Positions 22,466 to 30,147 of a DNA stretch of 32,309 bases are shown one piece after another (position 1 is the first letter of the stretch; each line of letters opens with the position of its first letter). This stretch comes from CAZVKN01 sp964627035. GTDB lineage: Bacteria > Electryoneota > AABM5-125-24 > Hatepunaeales > Hatepunaeaceae. Location: positions 1-32,309 of the forward strand of contig CAZVKN010000033.1 in assembly GCA_964627035.1 (NCBI GenBank), read 5' to 3'. Position numbers and translations under genes: made by a program. The notes below the pieces were generated by a model. That model was not told where the DNA came from. It saw only the letters and a program-made list of their open reading frames with translations, and did not search any database.

Positions 22466-22612
22466 ATGTCTAAATCGTCCATAGAGTGGACTGAAGATAC
22501 TTGGAGTCCGGTTACGGGGCGTGCGAAGGTCAGCGCAGGTTGCAAAAATCGGTCTACAAAAAGAGATACATTAAAAAGATACTATATAAATATTAACATA
22601 CTTCTAATATAA
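22466..22612 (+). pseudogene. N-terminal fragment of a DUF5131 (phage Gp37/Gp68-like) protein
   Basis: ATG opens MSKSSIEWTEDTWSPVTG, the typical start of DUF5131 proteins. It goes on R-A-K-V-S-A-G-C-K-N-R, where the family has C-T-K-V-S-x-G-C-K-N-C: two of the three expected cysteines are lost. After codon 28 the homology stops and the frame runs into TAA at 22610. The matching C-terminus appears at 23085-23213, so this is the front half of a broken gene. Confidence 0.75.
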
Positions 22613-22639
22613 CAGCTTTAGTATACTACTTGTACTCTC

Positions 22640-22800
22640 TTATCTCATCTTACCCCCCTGCTTCCGCTTGTCATCAACCACAATCCCCCGCCATTTGCTA
22701 CTGCTGCCCTGTTCCAAACAGAGGTGATCGGACAGTTGAACAGGAGCGTTGATTAGTTGTTGGTCTCGGATGTGATGCTTATATTGTATTTTGATAAATC
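22640..22800 (-). other. Unrecognised minus-strand open frame in the wrecked region
   Basis: About 50 codons are open with no start, ending EQGSSSKWRGIVVDDKRK and QGGKMR before TAA at 22640-22642. The charged, codon-like quality suggests the tail of a decayed gene on the opposite strand. I cannot name it. Chance is possible. Confidence 0.25.
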
Positions 22801-22820
22801 AAGATTAACGCTACACACAT

Positions 22821-23060
22821 TTGTTAACTCTTAAATGTTCAAAGTGCCGGCAGAAGATATTCAAATATCGGAAATACGGTGACGGTCGGGTTCTACGATG
22901 CTGGAAAGACAGGATAGTCACCGATTACTCTGTCCGGGAAGGGAATGAAGTGCGATGTGAATGCGGGAATCTGATCGGGATCGATGAAGGTAAGATGATA
23001 AGAATGAAGCAGAATGCATTTGACAGGTCAGGATCGATTACGAAAGGAAAACCAAAGTAA
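22821..23060 (+). CDS. Small zinc-ribbon protein of unknown function
   Basis: This encodes 79 residues beginning at TTG 22821. No other start fits, because the first C-x2-C begins at residue 6. Four cysteines are arranged as two pairs, C-S-K-C (6-9) and C-E-C-G (47-50), around a basic strand (KYGDGRVLRCWKDRI) and CGNLIGIDEG. This is a compact zinc-ribbon plan found in small conserved bacterial proteins. No catalytic site. It lies between the two halves of the DUF5131 remnant. The ribosome site is weak, so it may itself be decaying. Confidence 0.6.
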   Translation: MLTLKCSKCRQKIFKYRKYGDGRVLRCWKDRIVTDYSVREGNEVRCECGNLIGIDEGKMIRMKQNAFDRSGSITKGKPK

Positions 23061-23084
23061 TCCACTCCGCAACAGTGAAATTAA

Positions 23085-23213
23085 CCTATTCGTGTTCAAT
23101 GTGTTAATTCTAAGGTTCCCTTTTTCTTCAAGCAGTGGGATGGAGGACGAAAGAAGGAAGCCGGAAGAATGCCTGATGATAGAACACGGGATGAGATGCC
23201 GCTTGTTGTCTGA
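23085..23213 (+). pseudogene. C-terminal fragment of the DUF5131 (Gp37/Gp68-like) protein
   Basis: The frame reads PIRVQCVNSKVPFFFKQWDG, then GRKKEAGRMPDDRTRDEMPL and a stop. The VPFFFKQWGG...EAGR.LDGR.WDEMP end is characteristic of the family. It is closed upstream by TAA at 23082-23084 and has no start. About 470 bases of non-homologous DNA separate it from the N-terminal piece, in place of the roughly 200 missing middle codons. Confidence 0.78.
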
Positions 23214-23239
23214 AACTGTCTTACCAGAAACTCTTACTT

Positions 23240-23291
23240 AACAAGGATGTGCAGGATGGATAGGACAAGAAGAATCCTGTCTATCCTTGTT
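23240..23291. repeat. AACAAGGAT hairpin
   Basis: AACAAGGAT (23240-23248) and ATCCTTGTT (23283-23291) pair, with GGATAGGACA / TGTCTATCC inside. It may be a terminator-like end or another interspersed palindrome. Confidence 0.5.
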
Positions 23292-23308
23292 TAGAATCTG
23301 CTCAAAAA

Positions 23309-23361
23309 GTTCAGAGTACACGCTTTAACGTGAAGAACAGCCTGAAGGTTGAATTCTGAAC
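23309..23361. repeat. Three-way-junction repeat, copy 4 (diverged)
   Basis: GTTCAGAGTACA (23309-23320) and TGAATTCTGAAC (23350-23361) with CACGCTTTAACGTG and CCTGAAGG inside. It is shorter and more diverged than the copies at 5202 and 5329. Confidence 0.6.
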
Positions 23362-23402
23362 TGTTTCACAACATATTAGCAGATTAAATGGATTAAGAAT
23401 TG

Positions 23403-23470
23403 AACCACCAAGGCACAAAGACACCAAGAAAACCTTTTTTTGGTCTTTTCTTCTTGGTGACTTGGTGGTT
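23403..23470. repeat. Complete ACCACCAAG palindromic repeat
   Basis: AACCACCAAG (23403-23412) and CTTGGTGGTT (23461-23470) are perfect inverses. Inside, ACACCAAGAAAA faces CTTTTCTTCTTGGTG. Compare 1903-1957 and 16371-16403. TTTGCTTTATCCGCTCAATC follows and is shared in part with 6018 and 25518. Confidence 0.7.
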
Positions 23471-23638
23471 ATAAATTTGCTTTATCCGCTCAATCTGCTG
23501 TGATTTTCCCCCGCCTTCGTAAATACCAAGCTGCATACAAGTCTTGCTTTCTCAGATATATTTCAATACCTTAAAAATTAGATCAATGTGCACTGCCCGC
23601 GTGATGAATGATGAACTACTATTATACGTGAGGTTATT

Positions 23639-25375
23639 ATGCTTAGAAGGTATCTGCTTGCCTGTTTTATCCTATCCCTGGCAGCAATTTCGCTGTTTGC
23701 CCAACCGCGACTTCATGTCGAACCGGATGCGATTGATGGGGGTGTCCTGCGCGCTGGTGCTGAGGCTGACTTTGAACTAATCATTGCAAATATGGGCGAT
23801 GAAACGCTTGCGTTCCAACTTGCACATAATGAGGAAGAATTCAATTGGCTGAGTTATGAACCGGATGCGGGTGAATTAGAACCTGATGATGAAATAATAA
23901 TTACGATAACTGTGACAGCCCCCGATTTTATTTTTGGAGGAGGTGAGTATGAAGGGGCACTACTCATTGCCATAAATGATCCGGAGAATGAGTTGGTTAT
24001 TGTGGAAGTATTCTTCTGGGTTCAGCCGATAGAAATCTTTCCTGAAGAGATCGAATTTAATGACACATACATCACCCGAGAGTCGAGAGAATCGTTCGTT
24101 GTCGGAAATCCATTTGAAGGTGAGTTCATCATTGAAGCTGTTGAGATTGAAGAGGAAGACAATTTCTCATTTATAACAGACCTTGATGACGGAATTCTGA
24201 TTGAATTCGGTGAAGAAGTTGAACTGGAAGTTGCGTTCCTTCCGCAGGAGGCTGACGACTATCAATCTGAATTCCGTTTTCATTGTGAACTCAGGGTAAA
24301 CATTGATGGTGAGGATATGATCGTAAATGGTTTTGTAGAGACACTTCTCATCGGCAGAGGAATCCTACCACCGGGACCGCCTTGGGAGTTGTTTCCGGAA
24401 TGTGATGCTGTCCACGCGATAATCGTCAATGATGTCACATTCAACGGTGAAGAGATAGATCTCTGGTATGTCGGTCTGTTTGATACGATTGATCTTGATG
24501 TGCGTATATGCAGCGGGTATGATCTGTGGCGGGGAGAAAGAATCGGTCTGAATGCCTATCCTGATGATCCCGAAACTGAACCAGACGAAGGTTTTGAAGC
24601 GGGTCAAAGGTTCTACTTTCGATTGTGGGATCCGTTTGAGGAGGTAGAGTACCGAAATGTAGAGATCGAGTTCATCCAGGGACTGGAAGGATGGGTCAGA
24701 GATGCACTGACGATACTTACATTGAGCTGCACTGATGAGCCACTCCCACCAAATCTGGTCTTCAACCACGCCGAGTTAGACTTTCCTGACACCTATATCA
24801 CTCAGCAGTCAGTTCAGATAGTCGTTGCAGATAATTGGGGGGAGGAAACGGTTGTCATCTCTGAGTTTGAACTGGACAATGATGCCAACTTCTCGATCCT
24901 GCTGCAAGATAGCGTTGAGATCGTCATAGACCCGAACGAAGAACTCGAATTTGAGATCGCTTTTCACCCGCAGGATACGGGTGGTTATGAGGGAATCGTT
25001 ACATTTGAGACCAACGTTGAGAATGAAAATGACGGCGTGTTTGAGCTGCTGCTGTCTGGAATAGGAGTTGATTCGCTGAACAGTGTACACTCAGGCAGAC
25101 CACGATACCCCGACACTCCGACACTACATCCTCCAGCACCCAACCCGTTCAATTCCCAAACCCGCATCAGCTATCACATACCGGTAGAAACACACCTCGA
25201 TCTCGCTCTGTACGACATCTCCGGTCGTGAGGTTATGACTCTGTTCTCCGGAGTCCGTCCGGCTGGAGTGTGGAGCACGACTATAGATGCGAATGAACTG
25301 ACGAGTGGGCTGTATCTACTGCGAATGAATGCAAACAGTCAAGTGTTAATTCAGAAGTTGATCTGTATAAAATGA
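23639..25375 (+). CDS. Exported protein with ASH/choice-of-anchor-like domains and a Por/T9SS-type C-terminal tail
   Basis: This encodes 578 residues. GAGG lies five bases before ATG. Sec signal at 1-22. Three beta-sandwich segments of ASH/choice-of-anchor-D type follow: about 25-135, 136-245 and 380-480. The latter two open with EEIEFNDTYITRES and AELDFPDTYITQQS and end with EVAFLPQEADDYQSEFRF and EIAFHPQDTGGYEGIVTF. Between them lies a unique acidic region (250-370). The last 80 residues are a sorting domain: APNPFNSQTRISYHIP, LALYDISGREVMTLFSG, GLYLLRMNANSQVLIQKLI. This implies secretion by a type IX-like system and surface attachment. It is strongly acidic throughout. Confidence 0.82.
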   Translation: MLRRYLLACFILSLAAISLFAQPRLHVEPDAIDGGVLRAGAEADFELIIANMGDETLAFQLAHNEEEFNWLSYEPDAGELEPDDEIIITITVTAPDFIFGGGEYEGALLIAINDPENELVIVEVFFWVQPIEIFPEEIEFNDTYITRESRESFVVGNPFEGEFIIEAVEIEEEDNFSFITDLDDGILIEFGEEVELEVAFLPQEADDYQSEFRFHCELRVNIDGEDMIVNGFVETLLIGRGILPPGPPWELFPECDAVHAIIVNDVTFNGEEIDLWYVGLFDTIDLDVRICSGYDLWRGERIGLNAYPDDPETEPDEGFEAGQRFYFRLWDPFEEVEYRNVEIEFIQGLEGWVRDALTILTLSCTDEPLPPNLVFNHAELDFPDTYITQQSVQIVVADNWGEETVVISEFELDNDANFSILLQDSVEIVIDPNEELEFEIAFHPQDTGGYEGIVTFETNVENENDGVFELLLSGIGVDSLNSVHSGRPRYPDTPTLHPPAPNPFNSQTRISYHIPVETHLDLALYDISGREVMTLFSGVRPAGVWSTTIDANELTSGLYLLRMNANSQVLIQKLICIK

Positions 25376-25584
25376 TTTTCTGAGGCTCATTATGATCTGT
25401 ACGGCAATTGTGTCTATGTTAACATAATGTTGGAATACCCGCAAGGGGTGTAGTGTTCATTGATTGGACGGGCTGAAGCCTAAACCGCCATTCCCGTGAA
25501 GACGGAATCCAGACAATCTGCTTTATCCGTCCAATCCGCAGTGAATCCCCAATCACAAAATCACCAAATTACTCAATTACAAAA
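25376..25584. other. Intergenic region with degraded repeat words
   Basis: GCCATTCCCGTGAAGACGGA with ATCCAG is a fragment of the TTGTCATTC family. AATCTGCTTTATCCG and ACCAAATTACTCAATTAC are words shared with the repeat islands at 5281-5440, 6018 and 23478. No gene seen. Confidence 0.45.
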
Positions 25585-26319
25585 TCACTCCAATTTCTTA
25601 ATAAACCTCCCATGCATCAGGAACGCTACTGTCTGATCCGCAACCCCCTTATCAAATCGCATCATCAGATGACCACTGTCAACGATAATCAAGTCGGTCA
25701 TGCCGTTAAGCACGGTGGAGCGTACCGGAACTAAACCATCATCAGCACCCGGCAGGATAAAGTCATTATCAATTATTTCCTTAATTCCTGCGATAATCCC
25801 GATAGGATAGTATGGACTTCCGATTGAGCTGGGGAAGCTGGCGCTGTCCGTACCGAGTGACTGTGTCATAGGACCGAGCATCTTCATCCACCATGTGTCG
25901 CGGAACTTATCAATCAGTACCGTGCCCTGATTGGGAGTGCCGAGTAGAACCACCCGACCGAGTTTTGCGACTCGGTTGCTGTCGAGGTACGCCCGGATCA
26001 TCAACCCACCAAGCGAATGCCCGACAAAGTGAACGGTTCGGTTTGTGTCCATGATTTCAGCCCCTATTCTCTCATTGATCGTCAGCATCACTTCTTCAGG
26101 CGATCTGTTCAGCGAGTGATAACTAAGCCTTTTGACCTCGAATCCAGCATCCTCGATCCTTGTTGCGAGCAGCCACATGGCAGCTTTAGTACGACCAAGC
26201 CCATGCAGCACCAGCACCAAATTCTTCTCGCTGTCGGGTACAACAGGAGCGGAGTCATCTTGTGCAAAGCAGAGCGAGAAGGAAACAAAAGTCAATAGAG
26301 CCAGTGATAGTAATCTCAC
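25585..26319 (-). CDS. Secreted alpha/beta-hydrolase, lipase-like
   Basis: This encodes 244 residues starting at GTG, with TTGAGGAATT upstream. Sec signal at 1-19 (SFSLCFA). The fold is alpha/beta hydrolase: oxyanion region H-G-L-G-R (39-43), nucleophile elbow G-H-S-L-G-G (Ser102), acid Asp193 or Asp194 in G-A-D-D-G-L-V-P-V and His217 in D-S-G-H. The G-H-S-L-G-G elbow with LLGTPNQGT matches triacylglycerol-lipase / PGAP1-like esterases. Likely a periplasmic or secreted lipid esterase. The exact substrate is unknown. Confidence 0.83.
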   Translation of the reverse strand: MRLLSLALLTFVSFSLCFAQDDSAPVVPDSEKNLVLVLHGLGRTKAAMWLLATRIEDAGFEVKRLSYHSLNRSPEEVMLTINERIGAEIMDTNRTVHFVGHSLGGLMIRAYLDSNRVAKLGRVVLLGTPNQGTVLIDKFRDTWWMKMLGPMTQSLGTDSASFPSSIGSPYYPIGIIAGIKEIIDNDFILPGADDGLVPVRSTVLNGMTDLIIVDSGHLMMRFDKGVADQTVAFLMHGRFIKKLE

Positions 26320-26471
26320 AATTCCTCAATGGTTGAAAGCGGTGTTTGCTCTTAATTTAGGGTAATTTGAGGGGAGATGCTATTGTGACTTTTAGTAATT
26401 CGTCCGGAAAATGAAGACTACATTATTTACAAGGATAAAGAGGGAAGTTGCGAGTGTCCCTTGTTTCAATA

Positions 26472-26500
26472 TTGATATATCATTATTCCTGCTCTATATT
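26472..26500 (+). promoter_or_regulatory. Promoter of the three-gene coiled-coil operon
   Basis: TTGATA (26472-26477), 17 bases, TATATT (26495-26500), 31 bases before ATG 26532. No other promoter-like pair appears before the next two genes, whose spacings are two and one bases. Confidence 0.6.
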
Positions 26501-26531
26501 TATAATCTGATGGTAAAACACTGAATAAGGG

Positions 26532-27323
26532 ATGAGTTCAATAAACAGACAACTCGATAAGTTCTGGTACACATTATCCTATGAAGAGAAGGAAACAGTT
26601 AACCAGACAGGAATTGATTGGGAGCATCCTCGCACTACGACAAATCAAAAGATTGCAGCATTGAAAGTTCTCTCTGAAAGAAATAAAGAAGCTGAGAAGA
26701 GGACTCATGATAGCAAACTCAAGCATGATCTTACCGATAAAATACTTGACCGCATTGAGGGAATTGCCCGTGAAAGTTCCGAACGAAAGACAGAAGCATA
26801 TCTCTTTGTAGAGGCTGAACGGAATCGCCTAATCAGGAGTATGGAGATCGAGAAATTGAAAGCCTTTAGTAACATCGAAAGGGATAAGCTAACAATTCTT
26901 GAGAGAATGATTGGTGAAATGGTGACTAAATCAAAGGAAATTCAATACGAACCATCCTCAGGGGAGATTAAAGAGTTAACAGAAGGGGAACAGAATCGGA
27001 ACCTTCATATTGAAGTTCCAACTATGGGCAATTGCATTGTAGGAGGTGATGGACTTCAAAGCGTGGTGTTGACACGTATCAGACAAGACGGTGAAACCAT
27101 TCAACAATGTACTGTAGCACACGCAGCGCATACACGGAACATGATACCATTACAAATATTCAGCCAAGATAAATTGAAACAAGCAGGTTGTCCGTTGCAT
27201 GACAGTCGGGACATCAGGCATCAGATTGTTGGTGTCCGGTGGTTTTATATCAAAGAGCGTTGTTACCTTGCGGACGGGCATGAACACCGGATTGGTGAAA
27301 TAAAAACATCTTTAATGGAGTAA
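26532..27323 (+). CDS. Unknown protein, coiled-coil N-terminus with Cys/His-rich C-terminus; operon gene 1
   Basis: This encodes 263 residues. Residues about 40-140 are a highly charged helix (LKVLSERNKEAEKRTHDSKL, IARESSERKTEAYLFVEAER, FSNIERDKLTILERMIGEMV) likely to form a coiled coil. After a linker at 140-160 comes a compact C-terminal region with cysteines and histidines (IQQCTVAHAAHTRN, AGCPLHDSRDIRH, IKERCYLADGHEHR), possibly metal-binding. No signal peptide or membrane segment, so it is cytoplasmic. No family recognised. First gene of a polycistron, two bases before the next start. Confidence 0.7.
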   Translation: MSSINRQLDKFWYTLSYEEKETVNQTGIDWEHPRTTTNQKIAALKVLSERNKEAEKRTHDSKLKHDLTDKILDRIEGIARESSERKTEAYLFVEAERNRLIRSMEIEKLKAFSNIERDKLTILERMIGEMVTKSKEIQYEPSSGEIKELTEGEQNRNLHIEVPTMGNCIVGGDGLQSVVLTRIRQDGETIQQCTVAHAAHTRNMIPLQIFSQDKLKQAGCPLHDSRDIRHQIVGVRWFYIKERCYLADGHEHRIGEIKTSLME

Positions 27324-27325
27324 TT

Positions 27326-28612
27326 ATGACAGAGACACAAAAGATTGATCCAAAGACCTTGGCACTGATTTTAATTGATGATATGCTGGGAGATGAAATT
27401 CAGACATTAATAGATTCTCTCTCAAAAACATCACCAGAATCATTCCCAAATTTAAATCACACTATCTCACAACATACTGCAATAATTGGATTCTTTGCTA
27501 AAAATAATATCGGTAACTACAAATCAGATGAGTTAAAGGAGATCTATCATCAAATAGTTGCAAACGACCAATTATATTCTGATCAAAACCTAGTTGAAAA
27601 TAAAACAGAAAATATTAATAACGAAATTGATGAGATTGATGAAAAAATTAAGCAGCTCAAATTAGAGATCGATGAAAAAAGGGAAGACCAAATTCAAGAT
27701 CTAAAGCTGAGAAATGAGGAATATAAGGATCAGCGAGAAAGACTGATTAAGGAGATTCAGGACGTAAATCCGAACGGTCCATACTCCAAGAGCCTAAAAA
27801 CATGGATGGATGAGATATTTTTACATTTAAGGAAATGTAGCTTCATTACCAGTAAAGACTTTCAACACACTGTACAAGATAAACTGAATGAGAGAATAAA
27901 TAAAAAAGAGGAAATTGAAGAGGATGTGCTCCGACTTAGTACACAGCTAATGAATTATGATAGCACACAGAAAATGAATATAATAAATCGAATACAGAAC
28001 GAGGTTGACTTTTTGCAAACTCTATTAGCACATGTAGGTCATATGGAAAATTTAAAAGAACAAAGTCGAAGAATAAAAGGCGAGATCGAAAAAATAGAAG
28101 ATAATCCCGATTACATTCCTGATATGAGCAATATCCCGGACGAAATTGCAGATAGCGATTTTGTAAATGTGTGCAAAGAAAGTTGGGATAATTCTGACAC
28201 TAGATATAGTTTTTTTGATGCTCGCATTTCTCGGAATATAGAAGAATACAAACACTACAGAGCGACTCTCCCTCTCGTGATTGAATTAGCGGAAATTGAA
28301 AGACTGAAGAGAGAGGCTGAAACCAAAATCAGCATGGAATCACATCATGATATCATATTTTGCGAAGAGGAAATGCTGGAAAGAGAAGAGCTGGAAATAA
28401 CAAGGTCTGAAATGGTGCAAGAACTTCAACTACTTGAAGAAGAAAATGAAGAGTTGGATGATTCTTCAGAAGCATCACAAGATTCATTTATTGAAAGAAT
28501 AATGATGAAGATTGATTCAAAATATGAAACCACTAAATATTCTATCTTATTTCAAGAATGGAAACGTAAAAAGCTCTTAAAAATTATGCGCGAACTTCAA
28601 GGAGTAAACTAA
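27326..28612 (+). CDS. Unknown coiled-coil protein; operon gene 2
   Basis: This encodes 428 residues. TGGAG lies six bases before ATG. Nearly the whole chain is charged helix. Long heptad-like stretches occur at about 92-145 (INNEIDEIDEKIKQLKLEID, LKLRNEEYKDQRERLIKEIQ), 185-270 and 320-390 (IELAEIERLKREAETKI, EEMLEREELEITRSEMVQEL). Acidic and A+T-rich. No Walker motif is seen, so it is not a complete SMC/Rad50 ATPase. A structural or scaffolding role fits the shape but is inference. Confidence 0.7.
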   Translation: MTETQKIDPKTLALILIDDMLGDEIQTLIDSLSKTSPESFPNLNHTISQHTAIIGFFAKNNIGNYKSDELKEIYHQIVANDQLYSDQNLVENKTENINNEIDEIDEKIKQLKLEIDEKREDQIQDLKLRNEEYKDQRERLIKEIQDVNPNGPYSKSLKTWMDEIFLHLRKCSFITSKDFQHTVQDKLNERINKKEEIEEDVLRLSTQLMNYDSTQKMNIINRIQNEVDFLQTLLAHVGHMENLKEQSRRIKGEIEKIEDNPDYIPDMSNIPDEIADSDFVNVCKESWDNSDTRYSFFDARISRNIEEYKHYRATLPLVIELAEIERLKREAETKISMESHHDIIFCEEEMLEREELEITRSEMVQELQLLEEENEELDDSSEASQDSFIERIMMKIDSKYETTKYSILFQEWKRKKLLKIMRELQGVN

Positions 28613-28613
28613 A

Positions 28614-29030
28614 ATGGAAAGAACGAGTTTAAAAATTGATTCTGTTCTTGAAAATATTAGTCTCGAACAGAAAGACGTAATGTTACAAACTCCTTTGGGA
28701 CAGTATTACAAGCAGATAATTAGTTTGCTGCATCCAGAAATCAAATTTAAAATTGTTTTACTTTTAAACCAGAACCCGGATGCTGATCCGGAAGAACTTT
28801 TTGTACATCATAGAGAAATTGTAACTTTGCTTGAGCATTACGGGTATCCACTTAAGATAGAAGAAATTGAGAGACTTGAGGAATTGTATCAAGTGGAGAG
28901 TACTGAGAACGATAAAGTACAGCTTCTCTTATGGGGATGCCATCCGAAATACAACGCTGGAACTTATCTTGCATATTTCAATGAATGGCAACTCAATGAG
29001 TTCTTGCAAGCGATAATAGATACGGATTAA
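28614..29030 (+). CDS. Unknown small helical protein; operon gene 3
   Basis: This encodes 138 residues starting one base after gene 2 stops; AAGGAG lies nine bases upstream. The predicted composition is helical with no membrane segment (LLHPEIKFKIVLLLNQNPDA, YPLKIEEIERLEELYQVEST), ending in a tryptophan-containing region LLWGCHPKYNAGTYLAYF. No domain recognised. Very tight spacing makes it an obligate partner of the two upstream genes at expression level. Confidence 0.7.
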   Translation: MERTSLKIDSVLENISLEQKDVMLQTPLGQYYKQIISLLHPEIKFKIVLLLNQNPDADPEELFVHHREIVTLLEHYGYPLKIEEIERLEELYQVESTENDKVQLLLWGCHPKYNAGTYLAYFNEWQLNEFLQAIIDTD

Positions 29031-29108
29031 GAGCAACTTCACTTAAAATTCACTCCTTTGTTTTGCTACAACATCACTATTATGGTGTTGTGGTTGTAGT
29101 GGTCGAAG

Positions 29109-29303
29109 TCATTCCTTCCCCCTCCCCAAAAACGCCTCCAACACCAATCCCACACCAATCCCAATCATTATACATGCGACGAAGAACATGGGATTTGTCA
29201 GCAGGAAGAAGAATCCTACTCCAATACCTATCATTATCGATCCGCCAATAGCCCAGTAGCTCTTGTCGTCTTGGTTTTCTGACTTATCTATAAAGCTCGC
29301 CAT
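29109..29303 (-). CDS. Small two-helix membrane protein
   Basis: This encodes 64 residues. It has two hydrophobic segments, each carrying the same I-M-I-G-I-G-V-G octapeptide (about 23-30 and 45-52), and a basic end GRGKE. Its ATG overlaps the stop of the upstream C_GCAxxG gene as TAATG, a sign of coupled translation that supports it as a real gene. Function unknown. Confidence 0.65.
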   Translation of the reverse strand: MASFIDKSENQDDKSYWAIGGSIMIGIGVGFFFLLTNPMFFVACIMIGIGVGLVLEAFLGRGKE

Positions 29304-30145
29304 TATCTACTATATTTCGTTTCAGCGAGTGTCTCAATCAGCTCAGCGCAGCCACCACCCTTGATGAATTCAGTGTGCTCATCTATTGTCTTGAAACTCT
29401 TTCCTGTGATTTCACTGCATGGGTATACGTAGTCAGAGGCTTTTTGGAATGCCTCGTGTGTCGCCTGAGCAGCCGGATTGGGCCAGCTTGATTTTCCCGG
29501 AGTTTCTCTGCACCACTCGAGACTATTCTTCCATATCGCAGCACCGAGTGCACCACAACCGTGACCGCCTAAGCCATAACCCCCGGCAAATCCGGCGACC
29601 ATAATTGATTCTTCATCACTACCCCCCATTTTCTTCACGACTTCAGAAGCGCAGCTTATCGGTGTCGGTGGTATGTGATTATGTTCGACAGACAGCCCTT
29701 CATAAGCAGCCTCGATAGCTTCCGGTGCCCATTTTTCAGCGAGTTTGAAACAGGACAGGAATCTTCCGGTTATCATAAATTTCATCATCGCAATTTTGTT
29801 CGTCCAGTCACATCCGGTTACGTCAAAGCAGTCGACAGCGTCATTCCTTTTTTCAAATGATCGCATAACGTGTTGAGTCGCTGTTATAGCTGAAGCGATG
29901 GCTTGACCGCTGTTGCCGTGCCTGCGATATGATTCTGCACCGATTGCCATTGAAGCTCCCCATAGCATCCCACATTCATATCCCTGCTGCATTATTCCAC
30001 CTGCAAGTGGATCAATAGCCCGCTCCTCATTTTCTTTCAAGTGTCCGAATTCACGGTTCAGGATGTAAAACAGCGTACGCGAACAGGTTCCCAGTTTTAC
30101 AAAAAGTCTTTTAGCGTCTTTTACCACAACTTGTGAGTTGTCCAT
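29303..30145 (-). CDS. C_GCAxxG_C_C-type putative redox protein, tandem domains
   Basis: This encodes 280 residues. Two copies of the cysteine-glycine module are visible. Module 1 (19-75) has G-T-C-S-R-T, GGIMQQGYECGMLWGASMA. Module 2 (163-212) has I-S-C-A-S-E-V-V, GGYGLGGHGCGALGAAIW and a final Cys212. A linker with Cys106, Cys112 and Cys132 separates them. This family is annotated as redox-active by its conserved cysteines; the biochemistry is not established. Residues 188-201 are rich in Gly. It follows a CoA-transferase gene and overlaps a small membrane protein gene, so the three are probably co-transcribed. Confidence 0.75.
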   Translation of the reverse strand: MDNSQVVVKDAKRLFVKLGTCSRTLFYILNREFGHLKENEERAIDPLAGGIMQQGYECGMLWGASMAIGAESYRRHGNSGQAIASAITATQHVMRSFEKRNDAVDCFDVTGCDWTNKIAMMKFMITGRFLSCFKLAEKWAPEAIEAAYEGLSVEHNHIPPTPISCASEVVKKMGGSDEESIMVAGFAGGYGLGGHGCGALGAAIWKNSLEWCRETPGKSSWPNPAAQATHEAFQKASDYVYPCSEITGKSFKTIDEHTEFIKGGGCAELIETLAETKYSR

Positions 30146-30147
30146 GT

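Noticed and set aside
23014..23241. 75-codon plus-strand frame
   Set aside because: It is in a different frame from the readable DUF5131 C-terminus and overlaps the zinc-ribbon gene. No family resemblance.
27326..28612. SMC/Rad50-like ATPase
   Set aside because: The protein is coiled-coil-rich but shows no Walker A, ABC signature or Walker B motif.
28800..29108. Terminator at 29065-29100 (CTACAAC ... GTTGTAG)
   Set aside because: The stem is imperfect and no T run follows on either strand, so I do not list it as a terminator.
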